This document shows, piece after piece, positions 24,560-35,323 of a DNA stretch of 64,000 nucleotides; position 1 is the stretch's first letter, and each line of letters starts with the position of its first letter. A program made the translations under genes and the position numbers. Under the pieces are notes generated by a model. It was not told the origin of the DNA, searched no databases, and worked only from the letters and a program-made list of their open reading frames with translations. Origin of the DNA: Brachypodium distachyon (lineage: Eukaryota; Streptophyta; Magnoliopsida; Poales; Poaceae); NCBI RefSeq assembly GCF_000005505.3, contig NC_016133.3:33938737-34002736 (forward strand), read 5' to 3'.

Positions 24560-27500
24560 GGAGGAGTCGAGGAGAGGAGGAGGATGATCCTCGTGTGGGC
24601 CGGGTGAGCCGTGGGCTGATTCGGCAGCTCGTTGTTGAGAGGAAGCCTGGGGGCCTGGGGGCACGCGGCAATGGGCCGATGGGTCGTGTGCTACATAGTG
24701 TAAGATTCCTTTTTTTTTTAACTGCCGTTGTATCGGTTGGTGCCATTTCTTCTCTTCGAGGCGGGGCAATAGACGCGCGCCTTGGTCCCGGCCCAACGGA
24801 CGCATCCCCAACCCCCATACACGTTGGCCCCTGCTCGCGGTCGCCCGTCTCCCTCTCTCCCCGGCTACCTACCCTTGGCCTCTTGCGACGACACGATATC
24901 CATCCAACTCGGCCAAGATCTCTACACATGCACTACTGGCTACTGCTACATCCCAAGCACGGGAAAGGAACAAGGCAACAAGCTGCCTGTCTGCCGCGGA
25001 AATCTATCATAGGATGCAGACACACTTGGGAGAGCGAGTTCAGAGTATAGTATAGTTCAGAGCACTGGCATAAGCAATGATTATGATTATTCAACACTGC
25101 GTTATGAGTAACATGTGTTTACATGCGCATTGTCCCTCTCCTGTGGGTGGCGGCCGGAAAAGGTCTTTCGGCTTGGAGAACTGTCGCCGGTCGGGAACCG
25201 GGGAGATGCGACAAACTGGGTTTCCATCCAACGTGTCGAGTTCATCGTAAATTATTCGCCGGTCTCTGGTCCCGCCAGCAGATGCATGTCGAGAGAGAGA
25301 GATATAGAGGACTAGTATAGGGTGACCGTGTGGTGCTACCGAACAATAAAACGACATTCCTACGTAAACACCAAGTGAATTTCGTCCATTTTCATCCATT
25401 GCGGCAAACCGCTTTGTTCGCGTCTCGTGGACTGCGATGTTTAATCAACCCACATAATCATGTTTAGGATTATTCGTCAATCAAATACTCGCAGCTCTTT
25501 AGGAATAAAAGTCCATTTTTAAGGCAACCGATTTACACATGTATTGCTAAAGTTGTATAGTACAACATTAGCTCTTCCAGATAACCACACAATAATCCCA
25601 ACTCCTTTGATAACAGTCACTCCACAATAATATAAAACAGACACAATAGCACAATTTTTTCATAAACACTAAGCAATTCTATATTCGTATATTCCTAAAT
25701 ATGTAAACAAAAAACATCAAAAGGGAAAATATCACAAAAAAAGGAAAAAGGAGATGTCGATGGCGAGTTTGTCCGAAGAGATTGGCGAGGGGCATGCATC
25801 GGATGGCGGAGCTCAGCGGGGAACACCACCGTGGTCCTGGAACAGCGGCAACAACATTTTTTCTGTTAGGCCTCACTGTTGAACGGTTCAAAATGTCAAA
25901 TCCCGTCACCATGAGTTATGCATGGAGGTTCCAAAAGCAAAGAGAGGGAAACGTCTTGGGACGAAAGGAGATGGTTATAAAAGTGGCAGGAGTACGTACC
26001 ATCAACACCAACAGGGACAACAACACATGTACCTCCTAGGCATATGATACATGAATCTGCTGACGCCTACGTGCCGTTGGCGTGTTGCCTACAGACAGAG
26101 GAAGAGCCAACTGTTATGCCAGTATTGACCATATTGGGATAAGACCGCACGGCCATCAAAATCCGTTGTCCTTCACTTCAATGCCCTATAGAAATGTTAA
26201 CCCATGATGGTTTACCAATTTTATAACAATTGAAAACCTTACCAATGAAGAATCACTTCACCTGCACTGGTATTTGCCATGTATACTTACCCTTTGCTCA
26301 TAAGCTTCAAAATCCCTTTTAACCTTCTGCTTAGATGTCTTTGTAGTTCTGGAGAAGTTGTGAAACTAACTGAGCCAAGATACAAAACTAAAACAACTCA
26401 TATATCTTCTATCAATGCATCGAGACGCAAGCTTCCAGTTTTCTCAAAAAAACAATTCGTACATCGACTATGCTGGCTTCACCCTATATAAAGAATTCGA
26501 TATATGCATCCCTCGCTTACCAGGCCAAGGTTACTGTAAAGATATTTTTAGGGCAGTACTTTGATTCCAGTTGTGGGCGCCCGCCGATCGCGTCTAGCCA
26601 CACGAGATAAACAAAATTAGTTTGAAATCCCAAACAGAACATAATTCCCTGGTTTACGCAAAACAAATAAATCAAATTGCACAAACATGTACGGTACCTG
26701 AATATGCAAGGTTATGTCTTTGGCCACAAAATAAATCAAATTCCGACTACTGTGCTGTTCTTGAGCCACAAAATCCATAAACTTGCCCAAATATATTGCA
26801 TCTGAATATGCAAGGTTATGTCTTTGGTATCCGACTACTGTAAAGATATTTAAAGCATGATGTAATATTGATGTACCTCAAACAAACACAGGTGTTTCTA
26901 TGTCTAGTGAAGCCATCCAGCATGTGCATCGATGATGAGAAAAATTAATAAATCAGTCCTGTTACGTCAAATATTTCTCAGAAAAGCCAATGCGTAGTCA
27001 GAGTTACTACCATTCAGTTCAGACTTGTGCTAGAAAATCAAACATTCAGCTTCCAGATTATGTAACCAACAAACTGAATCAGTTCAATTTACATGCATAT
27101 GGTCCTCCATACATCACAACCCTATCTAAACAAATTTCCAGGACTGGGAGACATTAGTTCAGCCACCCCCATGATACCCCAAACCACATCATCTGTACTA
27201 TGTTTTCTACACAAGTGGAGTAGATGGTAAATGAAAAAAAATTAGTTTTCTCAAGTGAGCATAGTCATAATTCATAAATATGCAATCTACAATAAGCACT
27301 GACAATCCTACAAGTCGATATATGAAGAGTTAACTTCAATACAATTTCACAAAATTAATCAATCAAACTGACACACTAACCTGAAATATGTGGTAGCTAT
27401 TTACATGTGTTACTAATTCTGAACCATTATGATTCAGTGAAACCACATGAGCTAGACATAGAAAAATAAAGATATTGATTTATGGTTATCCAAAGTATTA

Positions 27501-28080
27501 CACATGTAGTTATCCAAACAGAACCCACATTTTTGTACATTCTACTATGTATTATTCTAGCATACAAAGATGGATCATAGCATTGTTCCCAAGCTAAATT
27601 CCTTATGTCCAAAAAGGAGAGTTAATTTCGTACACAATACACATGCTGACTTGAGGCATATATTTCTGAAAAAATACACGGTGAATTATCCGTTCTGCAC
27701 TGTACAACAATCAACTCGCAAATGATACAAAGAGGTAAAGTGTGTACAGACTTTTAGCATTCAACGACTTAGTCGCAACTTACATTTATAGATGGAAGCT
27801 AAACTTGAGCTATTGCTAGAAAAGATTTGACATCCACCTCTGCAGTTGATGTATCAAACGAAAACAGTGTTTGTCCAACATAATTATTCAGAAAATATAT
27901 ACAAGTATTGCAACTACTTTTAGCTTTTAAATATCTCCAGGTCTGACAAGATCAATCTACATTTGAGATTTGACAGCAAAATTAAAACTACCCCTAAATT
28001 GCAGTACACGTATAGGGGCCCTAAAAAGAACAAATGATTGCAATAAAGTAGTGCCTTACAGAGTGTCTGTATCTCTTCAG
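24560..28080. other. Gene-poor intergenic region
   Basis: 24560-25050 is GC-rich and belongs partly to the divergent upstream side of the SPARK gene; its open frames lack domains. From 25060 to 28080 the sequence is AT-rich with no convincing coding region. A 26-bp sequence (CTGAATATGCAAGGTTATG and on) occurs at 26699-26724 and again at 26802-26827, both followed by related CCGACTACTGT text. Confidence 0.5.
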
Positions 28081-28500
28081 GCTTGTCAATTCACTCTCTA
28101 GCATCATTCTTACGGTGGCACCCTGCCGCTGCCCCGCCCGCACGGTGCCGCAGCCGCCAAGCGCGCACCCTGCCGCCGCAGATCTGAGGCTGGGAGTAGG
28201 GTGGCACGAGGAAGGGGGGAGGTCGACGGTGCTGCGGAGGAGAGCTTGGGCAGCAACCTGCAGGGGCCACGGCGCCCGTTGGCGAGCTCGCGCGGAGAGA
28301 GCCGGATATGGGGGGCAGAGGGGAGGCGAGGGGCGGAGGAGAGCAGGGGCGGGGCGGCGCGACGGAGGAGGAGAGGGCCAGAGGGGGCTGCGGGAACGAT
28401 GCGAGTGGCGGCGGCTCGGGGATGGGATCGGAGGGGGGGCGCTGCGGTCGCGATTTTCTGAGTGCGTGGGGTGGGAGTTGGACGAGGTACGACGGAGTAA
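28054..28500 (-). other. GC-rich island with a possible first exon
   Basis: On the minus strand a GC-rich leader (about 28480-28110) ends in two adjacent ATGs near 28105, then reads MMLESELTSLKRYRHS and meets a donor-like CTCT/GTAAGG at about 28055. This looks like a 5'UTR plus a first coding exon, but I could not find following exons down to 25 kb. The longer frame 28576-28091 is Pro/Ser-rich and probably not real. A non-coding transcript or a gene relic are alternatives. Confidence 0.3.
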
Positions 28501-28519
28501 CGTAAATGTGAATTAAGAA

Positions 28520-29640
28520 ATAGTAAAGACGAAAAAAAAAACGTGGGATGCTACGGAACAACGAAAAGTGTATCAAGCACGAGCCGGTGGAGACGAAGTC
28601 TGGACATTGATTTTTCGATTGGATTGATTTTCATACTGAGATTGATACCGAGATTTTTTGTTTGGGTTCGGATTGATTTTCATACTGAGATGAATACGAA
28701 GAATTTTGGATTTCATACTAAGGAGCTTGATTTATTTTAGGACTGTTCGTATTATGTTATGACAAATTTGGACCGTACGATAACTTTCGGTAAATCTAAA
28801 CCGTAGAATTTCTTCTACTGAAAATCGTGAATAAGACGGGAGGGAAAGAAAATAAAAGGCAGTGGCATATTGATTGTACTTTAACGAAGTTGACCGACCA
28901 ACACCAACCAACGACGTCCACCCATCACCACCGATTCTAATTTAATAATCATAACAGATTACAGGGAGCCCGTGCGCACGCGAGCTGAAAGGTCCATTTG
29001 GATTTCCCGTCACGCCTGATTGCCGGGGTACATAATTCCTTCACGCGTGTGGTCGATCTCCTGTTTCCATGAGTAGCTACGTTGAAAAACAGTGATGAAT
29101 TACGCAAATAATCAACGCATGCCGGAGGATCGATGCTAGTCTTTGCTTGATTAGTTTTTGCTGGTACCAAAATGGCGTCTGTTAATTCCGACGGGAATGA
29201 AAACGGGTTTGTAATTTTCTGAGACGACCAAGAATATATATTCTTTGGATGGCTATTGGTGCGAAATTAATAAAACTAGTTTAGACTCATAAATATTGGT
29301 ATATTTTTATACTCACAAAATTTATCAAAATTTAAGAAATCGGACATGAACAAAGTTATGACTACTTGCACTGGCGGAGTTGAAATTGTTGTTTTGGGTA
29401 GGCCAACTGGGCCTTTGGGCTTTTTTCTAGGTTTTTGGGGTTTTCTTTGTATTTATGCATAATATATATGCGAGACCAAATTGCTAGGGTGGCCCCATCT
29501 GGTTGCCCTAAAGAAAGGGTGGCCACACATGGCTACCAGCAGTAACAAATTCTAGGTGGACTTAGTTATAGCATCGAAATGATCCCTCTATGCAATTTAG
29601 AGCAAAGACGATATTAGTAGCCAATTGTTGGTTATAAGTC
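28520..29640. other. Intergenic region with old repeat sequence
   Basis: AT-rich and without a gene. At 28600-28720 short near-repeats (GATTGATTTTCATACTGAGAT) occur twice. The text at 29371-29540 (CACTGGCGGAGTTGAA onward, then GGGTGGCC copies) resembles a common degenerate grass DNA transposon, comparable to GGCGTAGCAAG at 63366. Confidence 0.4.
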
Positions 29641-29657
29641 ATCTATAGCCAGCCTAA

Positions 29658-29780
29658 TACTCCTTCTGTTTCATGATTTTGGACCCAACTTTCTCTAGAT
29701 ATGGATGTATCAACACAATTACTGTGTAGATTCATTCATTTAGAAAGAACTCGTGTCAAGAATTATGCAACGAAGGGAGT
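29658..29780. repeat. Degenerate Stowaway MITE, followed by a half copy
   Basis: Ends TACTCCTTCTGTTTCATGAT and AATTATGCAACGAAGGGAGT pair imperfectly over 123 bp. Directly after it, at 29791, a second left end TACTCCCTCCGATCCATAAG begins, but no matching right end is found, so that copy is truncated. Confidence 0.6.
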
Positions 29781-30432
29781 TGCTCGCATGTACTCCCTCC
29801 GATCCATAAGAAGTGTCGCTCACTTAGTATAAAATTTGTACTAACTTAATACAAAATAAGGACACCTTTTATGTATGCAAGGGGGTGTAATAGTTAGTGG
29901 TAAAGACGTAGTATTTTGTCAATACTTGTCCCACGTCCCGCTCTCACAAATAGCCTAAGAGCTCGTGCTGCAGCTGCAGCTGTTATCATTGCTTATAGCC
30001 CGTTGCTCCAACTAAGCACAAATATGATATTCAAATTCCTGTAGCGAGTTTATATCCCACTGTTATCCTTGCTCTGACAAGATCTTGTTATGTATTTTGT
30101 TAATTTAACATGTGAAAACTTGGGTGAATAAATAATTTGGTCGAACAAACGAAAATATGAGACGGATCATGACACTCAATTAATTAAGTGTTCTGTTAAA
30201 GTAGCACAAGTAACAATCTAGCAGTATTGCTTCACAAAGTTAAAGCACCTCGGAGCACATACCGTCCATCCATACCCTGTACACCGTATGCCACATGCAT
30301 ATACACCAAGAACTCAAAATGGAAAAGAGAAAGCAGAGGAACAAAATAAACGAGGAGGCGCCTCCATTGGCTCCATCTCTCTCCGGATTCTCGCACGATG
30401 AAGAAGCGCTCGTCTCGATCCGGGCCTCAAAA

Positions 30433-31047
30433 TTACACATCCTGTTCCCGGACGGATCTCTTGCAGTAGAGGATGGCGTCGCGCACGGCGCTGTCGGCAT
30501 TGCCGTGGCACCAGTACTGCTCCACCGCGCTGGCGTAGCTCGACGTGGACTGCCTCCCCGGAGACGCCGATGCCGATGCCGTCCGTGGCGAGGAAGACGC
30601 CGCGAGCGCCCTCGCCTTCCGGCACAGCGGCGCGAGGAGCCGCAGGTACCCTTGCAGCACCCTCCTCGTGGCCAGCAGCAGCGGCCGCGGCGCCCTGGCC
30701 GCGCGGCGCGGGCTGTCCGCCGCGGCCGGCGTGCTCCGCGCAGAGTAGAACGAGGCCGGAGAAGACGCGCTCGGAGGGAGGAGCCCTGAGGCGCCGACCA
30801 GCAGCGGGGAGGAGCAGTACTGGTACTGCGCGGCGGCGCATGGCAGGCCGAAGTCGAACTCGGCAGATTCGTCGGCGTCGGCGTCCGGGCACGAGGTCCA
30901 TCGCATGGAGAAGAGGTCGGCGGGGTCCATGTCGATGAAAGACGCGGAGCTGTTGAAGGAGCAGCACTCAAGGCAGGCGGGGCCGGCGTCGAGACGGGGG
31001 ATGCTGTCGCTGCTAAGAGACGGGGAGGCCTCCATGACCATGGCCAT
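30433..31047 (-). CDS. Membrane-associated kinase regulator (MAKR/BKI1-like)
   Basis: A single-exon protein of 204 residues. MAKR proteins are plasma-membrane-tethered inhibitors or modulators of receptor kinases; BKI1, the best-known relative, holds the brassinosteroid receptor inactive. Seen here: an N-terminal acidic/Ser region with DLFSMRW and a short EFDFGLP block, a basic amphipathic stretch (RRAARAPRP, then RRVLQGYLRLLAPLCRKARAL) fit for membrane binding, and a C-terminal SAVRDAILYCKRS that matches the conserved AI-CKRS end of BKI1/MAKRs. I chose the ATG at 31047 (MAMVMEAS) over the longer open frame; Mets at 31041 and 31035 are alternatives. Overlapping frames on both strands are GC shadows. 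Family call is fair; closest to MAKR6-type members. Confidence 0.65.
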   Translation of the reverse strand: MAMVMEASPSLSSDSIPRLDAGPACLECCSFNSSASFIDMDPADLFSMRWTSCPDADADESAEFDFGLPCAAAQYQYCSSPLLVGASGLLPPSASSPASFYSARSTPAAADSPRRAARAPRPLLLATRRVLQGYLRLLAPLCRKARALAASSSPRTASASASPGRQSTSSYASAVEQYWCHGNADSAVRDAILYCKRSVREQDV

Positions 31048-32506
31048 GAAAGTAGCTAGAGTGGTAGCGAGGGAGGCTTGGGTGATCAGTGTGCGTGTGA
31101 ACCGTACGTGGTGAGAGAGGGCGGGAACTGTGGAAGTGAGTGGCGCGAGGATGAAGATAATATAGAGGCAGGAGTCAGTCAGGCGAGGTGGGTACGTGTG
31201 TGGCGCGAGCCACTGAGAAGGGAAGAGAACAAACTGCAGGTTGACGTCTTGGTGGTACAAAGGCGTTTGGTGCCATGTCCATGTTGTCCCCTACTCCCCT
31301 GCCCCCCACTCTTCTTCTTCTTCTTCTTCTCTCTTTTGTTTGTTTCTAACCAAAGGCAAAAAAGGAAGCAAGTTTCTATTTCAGACCCATGAGCATTTCA
31401 CTGTCAAGTACTCAAATATGCCAGAGTATATGTTCACAGCGAACAATTGCGTGCCATAATATGTGGTGTGCTAAAAATCTCCTCAGAGGGAACCATATTA
31501 ACCAACTGAGTTACTCTACAAGTCAGTACACTCATCTACTGAATACTCTGAAAGTAGTGTGTCTAGTAGTCGACCAGGCACATGGAAAAATACAATCTTT
31601 TTTTAACAAGGAAATGACAAATTTTTCCAAAAAAGGGAGGCAAAGTCCGAACCTGTCAAGGACAAGCTCATCGACGCAGCAAGCAAATACGGGATCAGTC
31701 GGGTGGGTGAGGTAATCCGGACAAAAGAGTGTCCCCCCAGAGAGCATCTCCCCTTCCAGAATCCAGATGGGACAATGTTCAATGTTTCCAGATCACAAAT
31801 CCAGCACTATCTACCAACAGTTTTGAGGAAAAATAATCTATGGTTCAGAGCCAAGAGGCCAGAGCAGTTGGTCCTCACATGCGAAATCTCTGCAAGATGC
31901 TGCATGCCAACTTGCCAAGCAATAAGCATCATCGTTTCGGTAATCGACCCTCATGATGTCGCCTCTGTTGAGCCATGGCTGCAATATTCAAATTCATGGA
32001 GCATGAGGACATGAGATGTGTAGGCTGACCTGGGAAACAGGAACAGATTCTCAAGGGAAAATTTAGTGGTGTTCGACGAACCTGGTCTCTGAGCAAAACA
32101 AAGTTCAACACTCTTAGAAGATGGGACAAGGCAATGGTCTGCGCAAGCATATGATGGTGTACGGTCTACCCGTTTGTTGACGAGGCTCGGCGACGTGGGA
32201 CCTGTAATATTCAATAACAAAGTATGGTTTTAATTCCAGTAGTCCTGCAGATGCCGTCCCTTTCTTCTTTCCATTGATCGGCGGAGCTCCTGCTTTTAGT
32301 GACAAAAATTATTCCAGAAGTAGTGAGTACTGATAGGGATGCAGATGAGAGTTCACTTGGTGAAACAAACAGCACAAGGCAGATCTGCTTGTTTCTGCAG
32401 TGGATTAAAGGTGCTGAAGTTGAAGGCAAGACCATAGAAATATGAGTTGGAAAACTACGCTGACATAAGTAGAGTTTTAGTTCATGATATCCTTTAACAA
32501 AAGTAC
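31048..32506. other. Intergenic region upstream of the kinase regulator
   Basis: Contains the promoter side of the minus-strand kinase regulator gene, a CTT microsatellite at 31311-31331, and sequence without a recognisable gene from 31400 to 32500. Confidence 0.5.
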
Positions 32507-32589
32507 TACTTCCTCGGTCCAACAAAGGATGTTTCAACTTTTCCAAATTTTGACAAACTTGAGACATGTTTTGTTGGACGGAGGAAGTA
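32507..32589. repeat. Short Stowaway-like MITE
   Basis: Ends TACTTCCTCGGTCCAACAAA and TTTGTTGGACGGAGGAAGTA are near-perfect inverted repeats, 83 bp in total. Confidence 0.75.
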
Positions 32590-32839
32590 TATTATTGTTG
32601 TCTTTGTTAAACGCTTCATGTCGGCACAAGTGTTCACTTTAAACTCACTTCCTCACTCTATGTGCCCAGTTAGCTGCTCTGTTAGCTTGACCCATGTTGT
32701 TTACTAGTACAAGCAAAGCCAGTTGGTAAAGAAACTTATGGGCAAACTAAGGAACAACGAGAGGTGGAAAGTGGATAGGAACCTTAGCAGAATAGCAGTG
32801 CAGTGTAGTCTGGAATTGAAGAAAAAAAAGTATCTTTTA

Positions 32840-33149
32840 CAACTTCTGAAATATATCTCAAATTTACTGATTAAATAGGAAAAGTAGTTGTATTCATAAA
32901 GGGTTAATTTGATATATGCCATTGCAAATTCCACTGCAACTTCGTGACTTCGAAAAATGCCATTGCAACTCCATCTTATTTGGATAGATGCCATTATGGC
33001 CACTTAAACTGAGATACCCAGGATTATACAGCCATATGAGTCTCGTATATACGGAGGAGCCGTGTAGATATGATTCAGCCCAAGAAATCAACTTCTGAAA
33101 TATATCTCAAATTTACTGATTAAATAGGAAAAGTGGTTGTATTCATAAA
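32840..33149. repeat. 61-bp direct repeat flanking 188 bp
   Basis: The stretch starting CAACTTCTGAAATATATC is present at 32840-32900 and again at 33089-33149 with one mismatch (AAAGTAGTTG against AAAGTGGTTG). The unit spacing is 249 bp. The intervening sequence has three GCCATT-type repeats but no inverted ends. Confidence 0.85.
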
Positions 33150-33867
33150 TGCCCAAGCGTTGATTAATACCCGACGGCCCAATGCATTTTGGCAAACTTT
33201 GAAAAGTCCTTCAGATAACAACAAAAAAAGAGCAAACTGAATAATTCGATGGTGATGCCATTTTGTGATCTAGTATAAGATACAGATGATATCATAAACC
33301 ACAAAATGCGAGAGTTACAACATTCAGCAGCTATCTGCATGATTCCTAGTCGGTATGAGATGCAAAAAGGACAACTAAGGTTGGGAGACATGAATGACTA
33401 CTGCTGCTGGCTTGTCATCGATTTATAGTTGGTTCCAAAACTTAACAACAATTCAGGCATACCAACTATATATCAATTGGTGCCGACCAGGCAACCATAC
33501 CTGTAATATGACAGATTCTGTACTTTTTGTTACAGCTGGTCGAACAACAGAGTACATTTTGTCCCCACAAATCCTAGATTTGCAAGGGCACAGATTTGCA
33601 GGCCCTTTACTCAAAGCACCTTGCATCATTATTCAGAATGTGACCCTGAAGAATCCATGTTCCATATAAATGGATGTCAGAGCTGGCATGATTACCCAGA
33701 CAGCAAACAAACTCAAAGGGCAACAGAAATAAGGGAAGCTAAACGTTACCTGCATATTGTCAACAACATGCACTCCAGACGTTGTACAAGAGATAAATAA
33801 CATTGAGAACCAAACCGGGTACATGTGAGATTTCAGTTTCACCTGATGCTATTCCATGAATATATTG

Positions 33868-33954
33868 TACTTCCTTCGATCCATAATTAACTGTCAAAAA
33901 TTTAGTACAAAGTTGTACTAAATTCTCGACAGTTATTATGGACCGGAGGGAGTA
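33868..33954. repeat. Short Stowaway-like MITE
   Basis: TACTTCCTTCGATCCATAAT pairs with ATTATGGACCGGAGGGAGTA; the two arms (AGTACAAAGTTGTACT centre) fold almost end to end over 87 bp. The rest of 33150-34649 shows no gene; its right part is the 3'UTR side of the RRM gene. Confidence 0.8.
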
Positions 33955-34649
33955 ATAAACACAGAGGTACTATTGCTGAAACAAAGAGGTGCAGTAAAAG
34001 GCTGGTACCGACAGAAATCACATGTAACAGAACATCGTGAAAGAAAATAGCTATTCAATCCTCGCCGTTTGTGATGTTCTACTTTCAGGTAGTAGCGTTT
34101 AAACATAAGCATTGAACTGATACACCAGTAGACAAGCCCATTTTGGCCAAAATAAAGCCTGGATACAATCTTACAAAGCGATGAAAGGACCTCATTTCTT
34201 ACAAGCAACATTTGTGTTTGGTTGGTGACAAGAAGCAGCAACAGAACATCCAAAATGGTTGCATTCTATTCAACTCCAGAAAACTAACAGTATAAATTGA
34301 TCTTCAAGTCACATGATTTGGGAGGTAAGTGAGCTCAACAATTTCAGAAAAGCGAGATAAAAGAACTGTGGCGCAATTCGGCTGAACAAATATATGGTGG
34401 GCCAAAGATCAGCTGCATAGACCTGCACACTATAAACACTAAACCAGATTGCCAAATGGTTTCACCATAAAATCTTTAGACTTGGACAATGGTGATCAAT
34501 ACGAACTGTTATACAAATCTGATGACCTGCAGTATTTTACACCTGTGGTTTGCCTAACTCAATAAAGCTAAAGTATTAAAGTGGCAGCACCATCAGCAAG
34601 GCCACCAGCATAAGAGGGCACAGTTCACAACGCTCCATGTAAACTCACT

Positions 34650-35323
34650 TCAAAGCTTCTTATCAGATTGGTCACCGGTGCCTATCAAGTTATCTGGCTT
34701 AAGTCTTGGTCTTTTTGTGCTACATCCCTCATCCTCCAGAGACTTTAACTTGTTTTTTATAGCAGCTATTTTTGCAGCACGATCAGTTTGAGCTGTTTTG
34801 CTTCCTGAACCACCTGCCAGTTTCTTGTCTTTCAGCACTCTGTGTGAATTACCAGAGTCCAGGAAGCACTTCTCGCTAGCCAGGTGAACAACCACAGGGC
34901 GCCCGCAGACTAACTTGCCATTCATCTTTTCCTTCGCCAACTGAGCTTCCTGCATGCTCACTTCAGGTGGCAAAGGTGAGAAATTACCAGGACCCATCAA
35001 TATTGCAACAGGTAAAGAATATTACTCTTACCTCTTTGGTAGTGAACTGAACAAAGGCATAACCACGGGGCTCGCCTCGTTTTGGGCCACGTGTGTGCCA
35101 CAAGAAATCCTCGGCCATAATCTTTCCATAGGGGGAGAACATCTTGATAACGTCAGACCTAGAGAATCACACTATAATGTTGGATTGCATATTAAAAGAT
35201 ACAGACCTTGGAAGGAGCATGCAAACAAAATACACACGATATAACTCACTCTGATATCCTGAAATCTAGATTCCCCACATAGAGCCTACTCGCCGACTTT
35301 TCACTGTCGAAACCCTTCAGATC
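34650..35323 (-). CDS. RRM protein, RBM18-like, start exon not found
   Basis: Three joined exons on the minus strand: 35323-35250, 35158-35032 and 34949-34650, all in phase, encode 166 residues to the stop. A single RNA-recognition motif is complete: RNP2 LYVGNL, a turn with SDVIKMFSPYGKI, RNP1 RGYAFVQF and a closing strand VCGRPVVVHLAS. The order, the RGPKRGEPRGYAFVQF block and the Lys-rich tail match the RNA-binding protein 18 family, small conserved eukaryotic proteins of unclear function. The first listed exon begins in phase 0 without an ATG, so an upstream coding exon is missing from this model. A GC-rich region at 36412-36620 with a donor (CGG/GTAAGG) is a likely 5'UTR exon, but it contains no usable ATG that I could see. 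Confidence 0.75.

Noticed and set aside
24415..25050. 211-aa plus-strand frame beside the SPARK gene leader
   Set aside because: No domain, Arg/Gly/Pro-rich, overlapping other open frames; more likely leader and promoter sequence.
30240..30971. Overlapping 243-aa and 217-aa minus frames over the kinase regulator
   Set aside because: Only the frame 31047-30433 ends in the conserved CKRS block; the others are shifted shadows.
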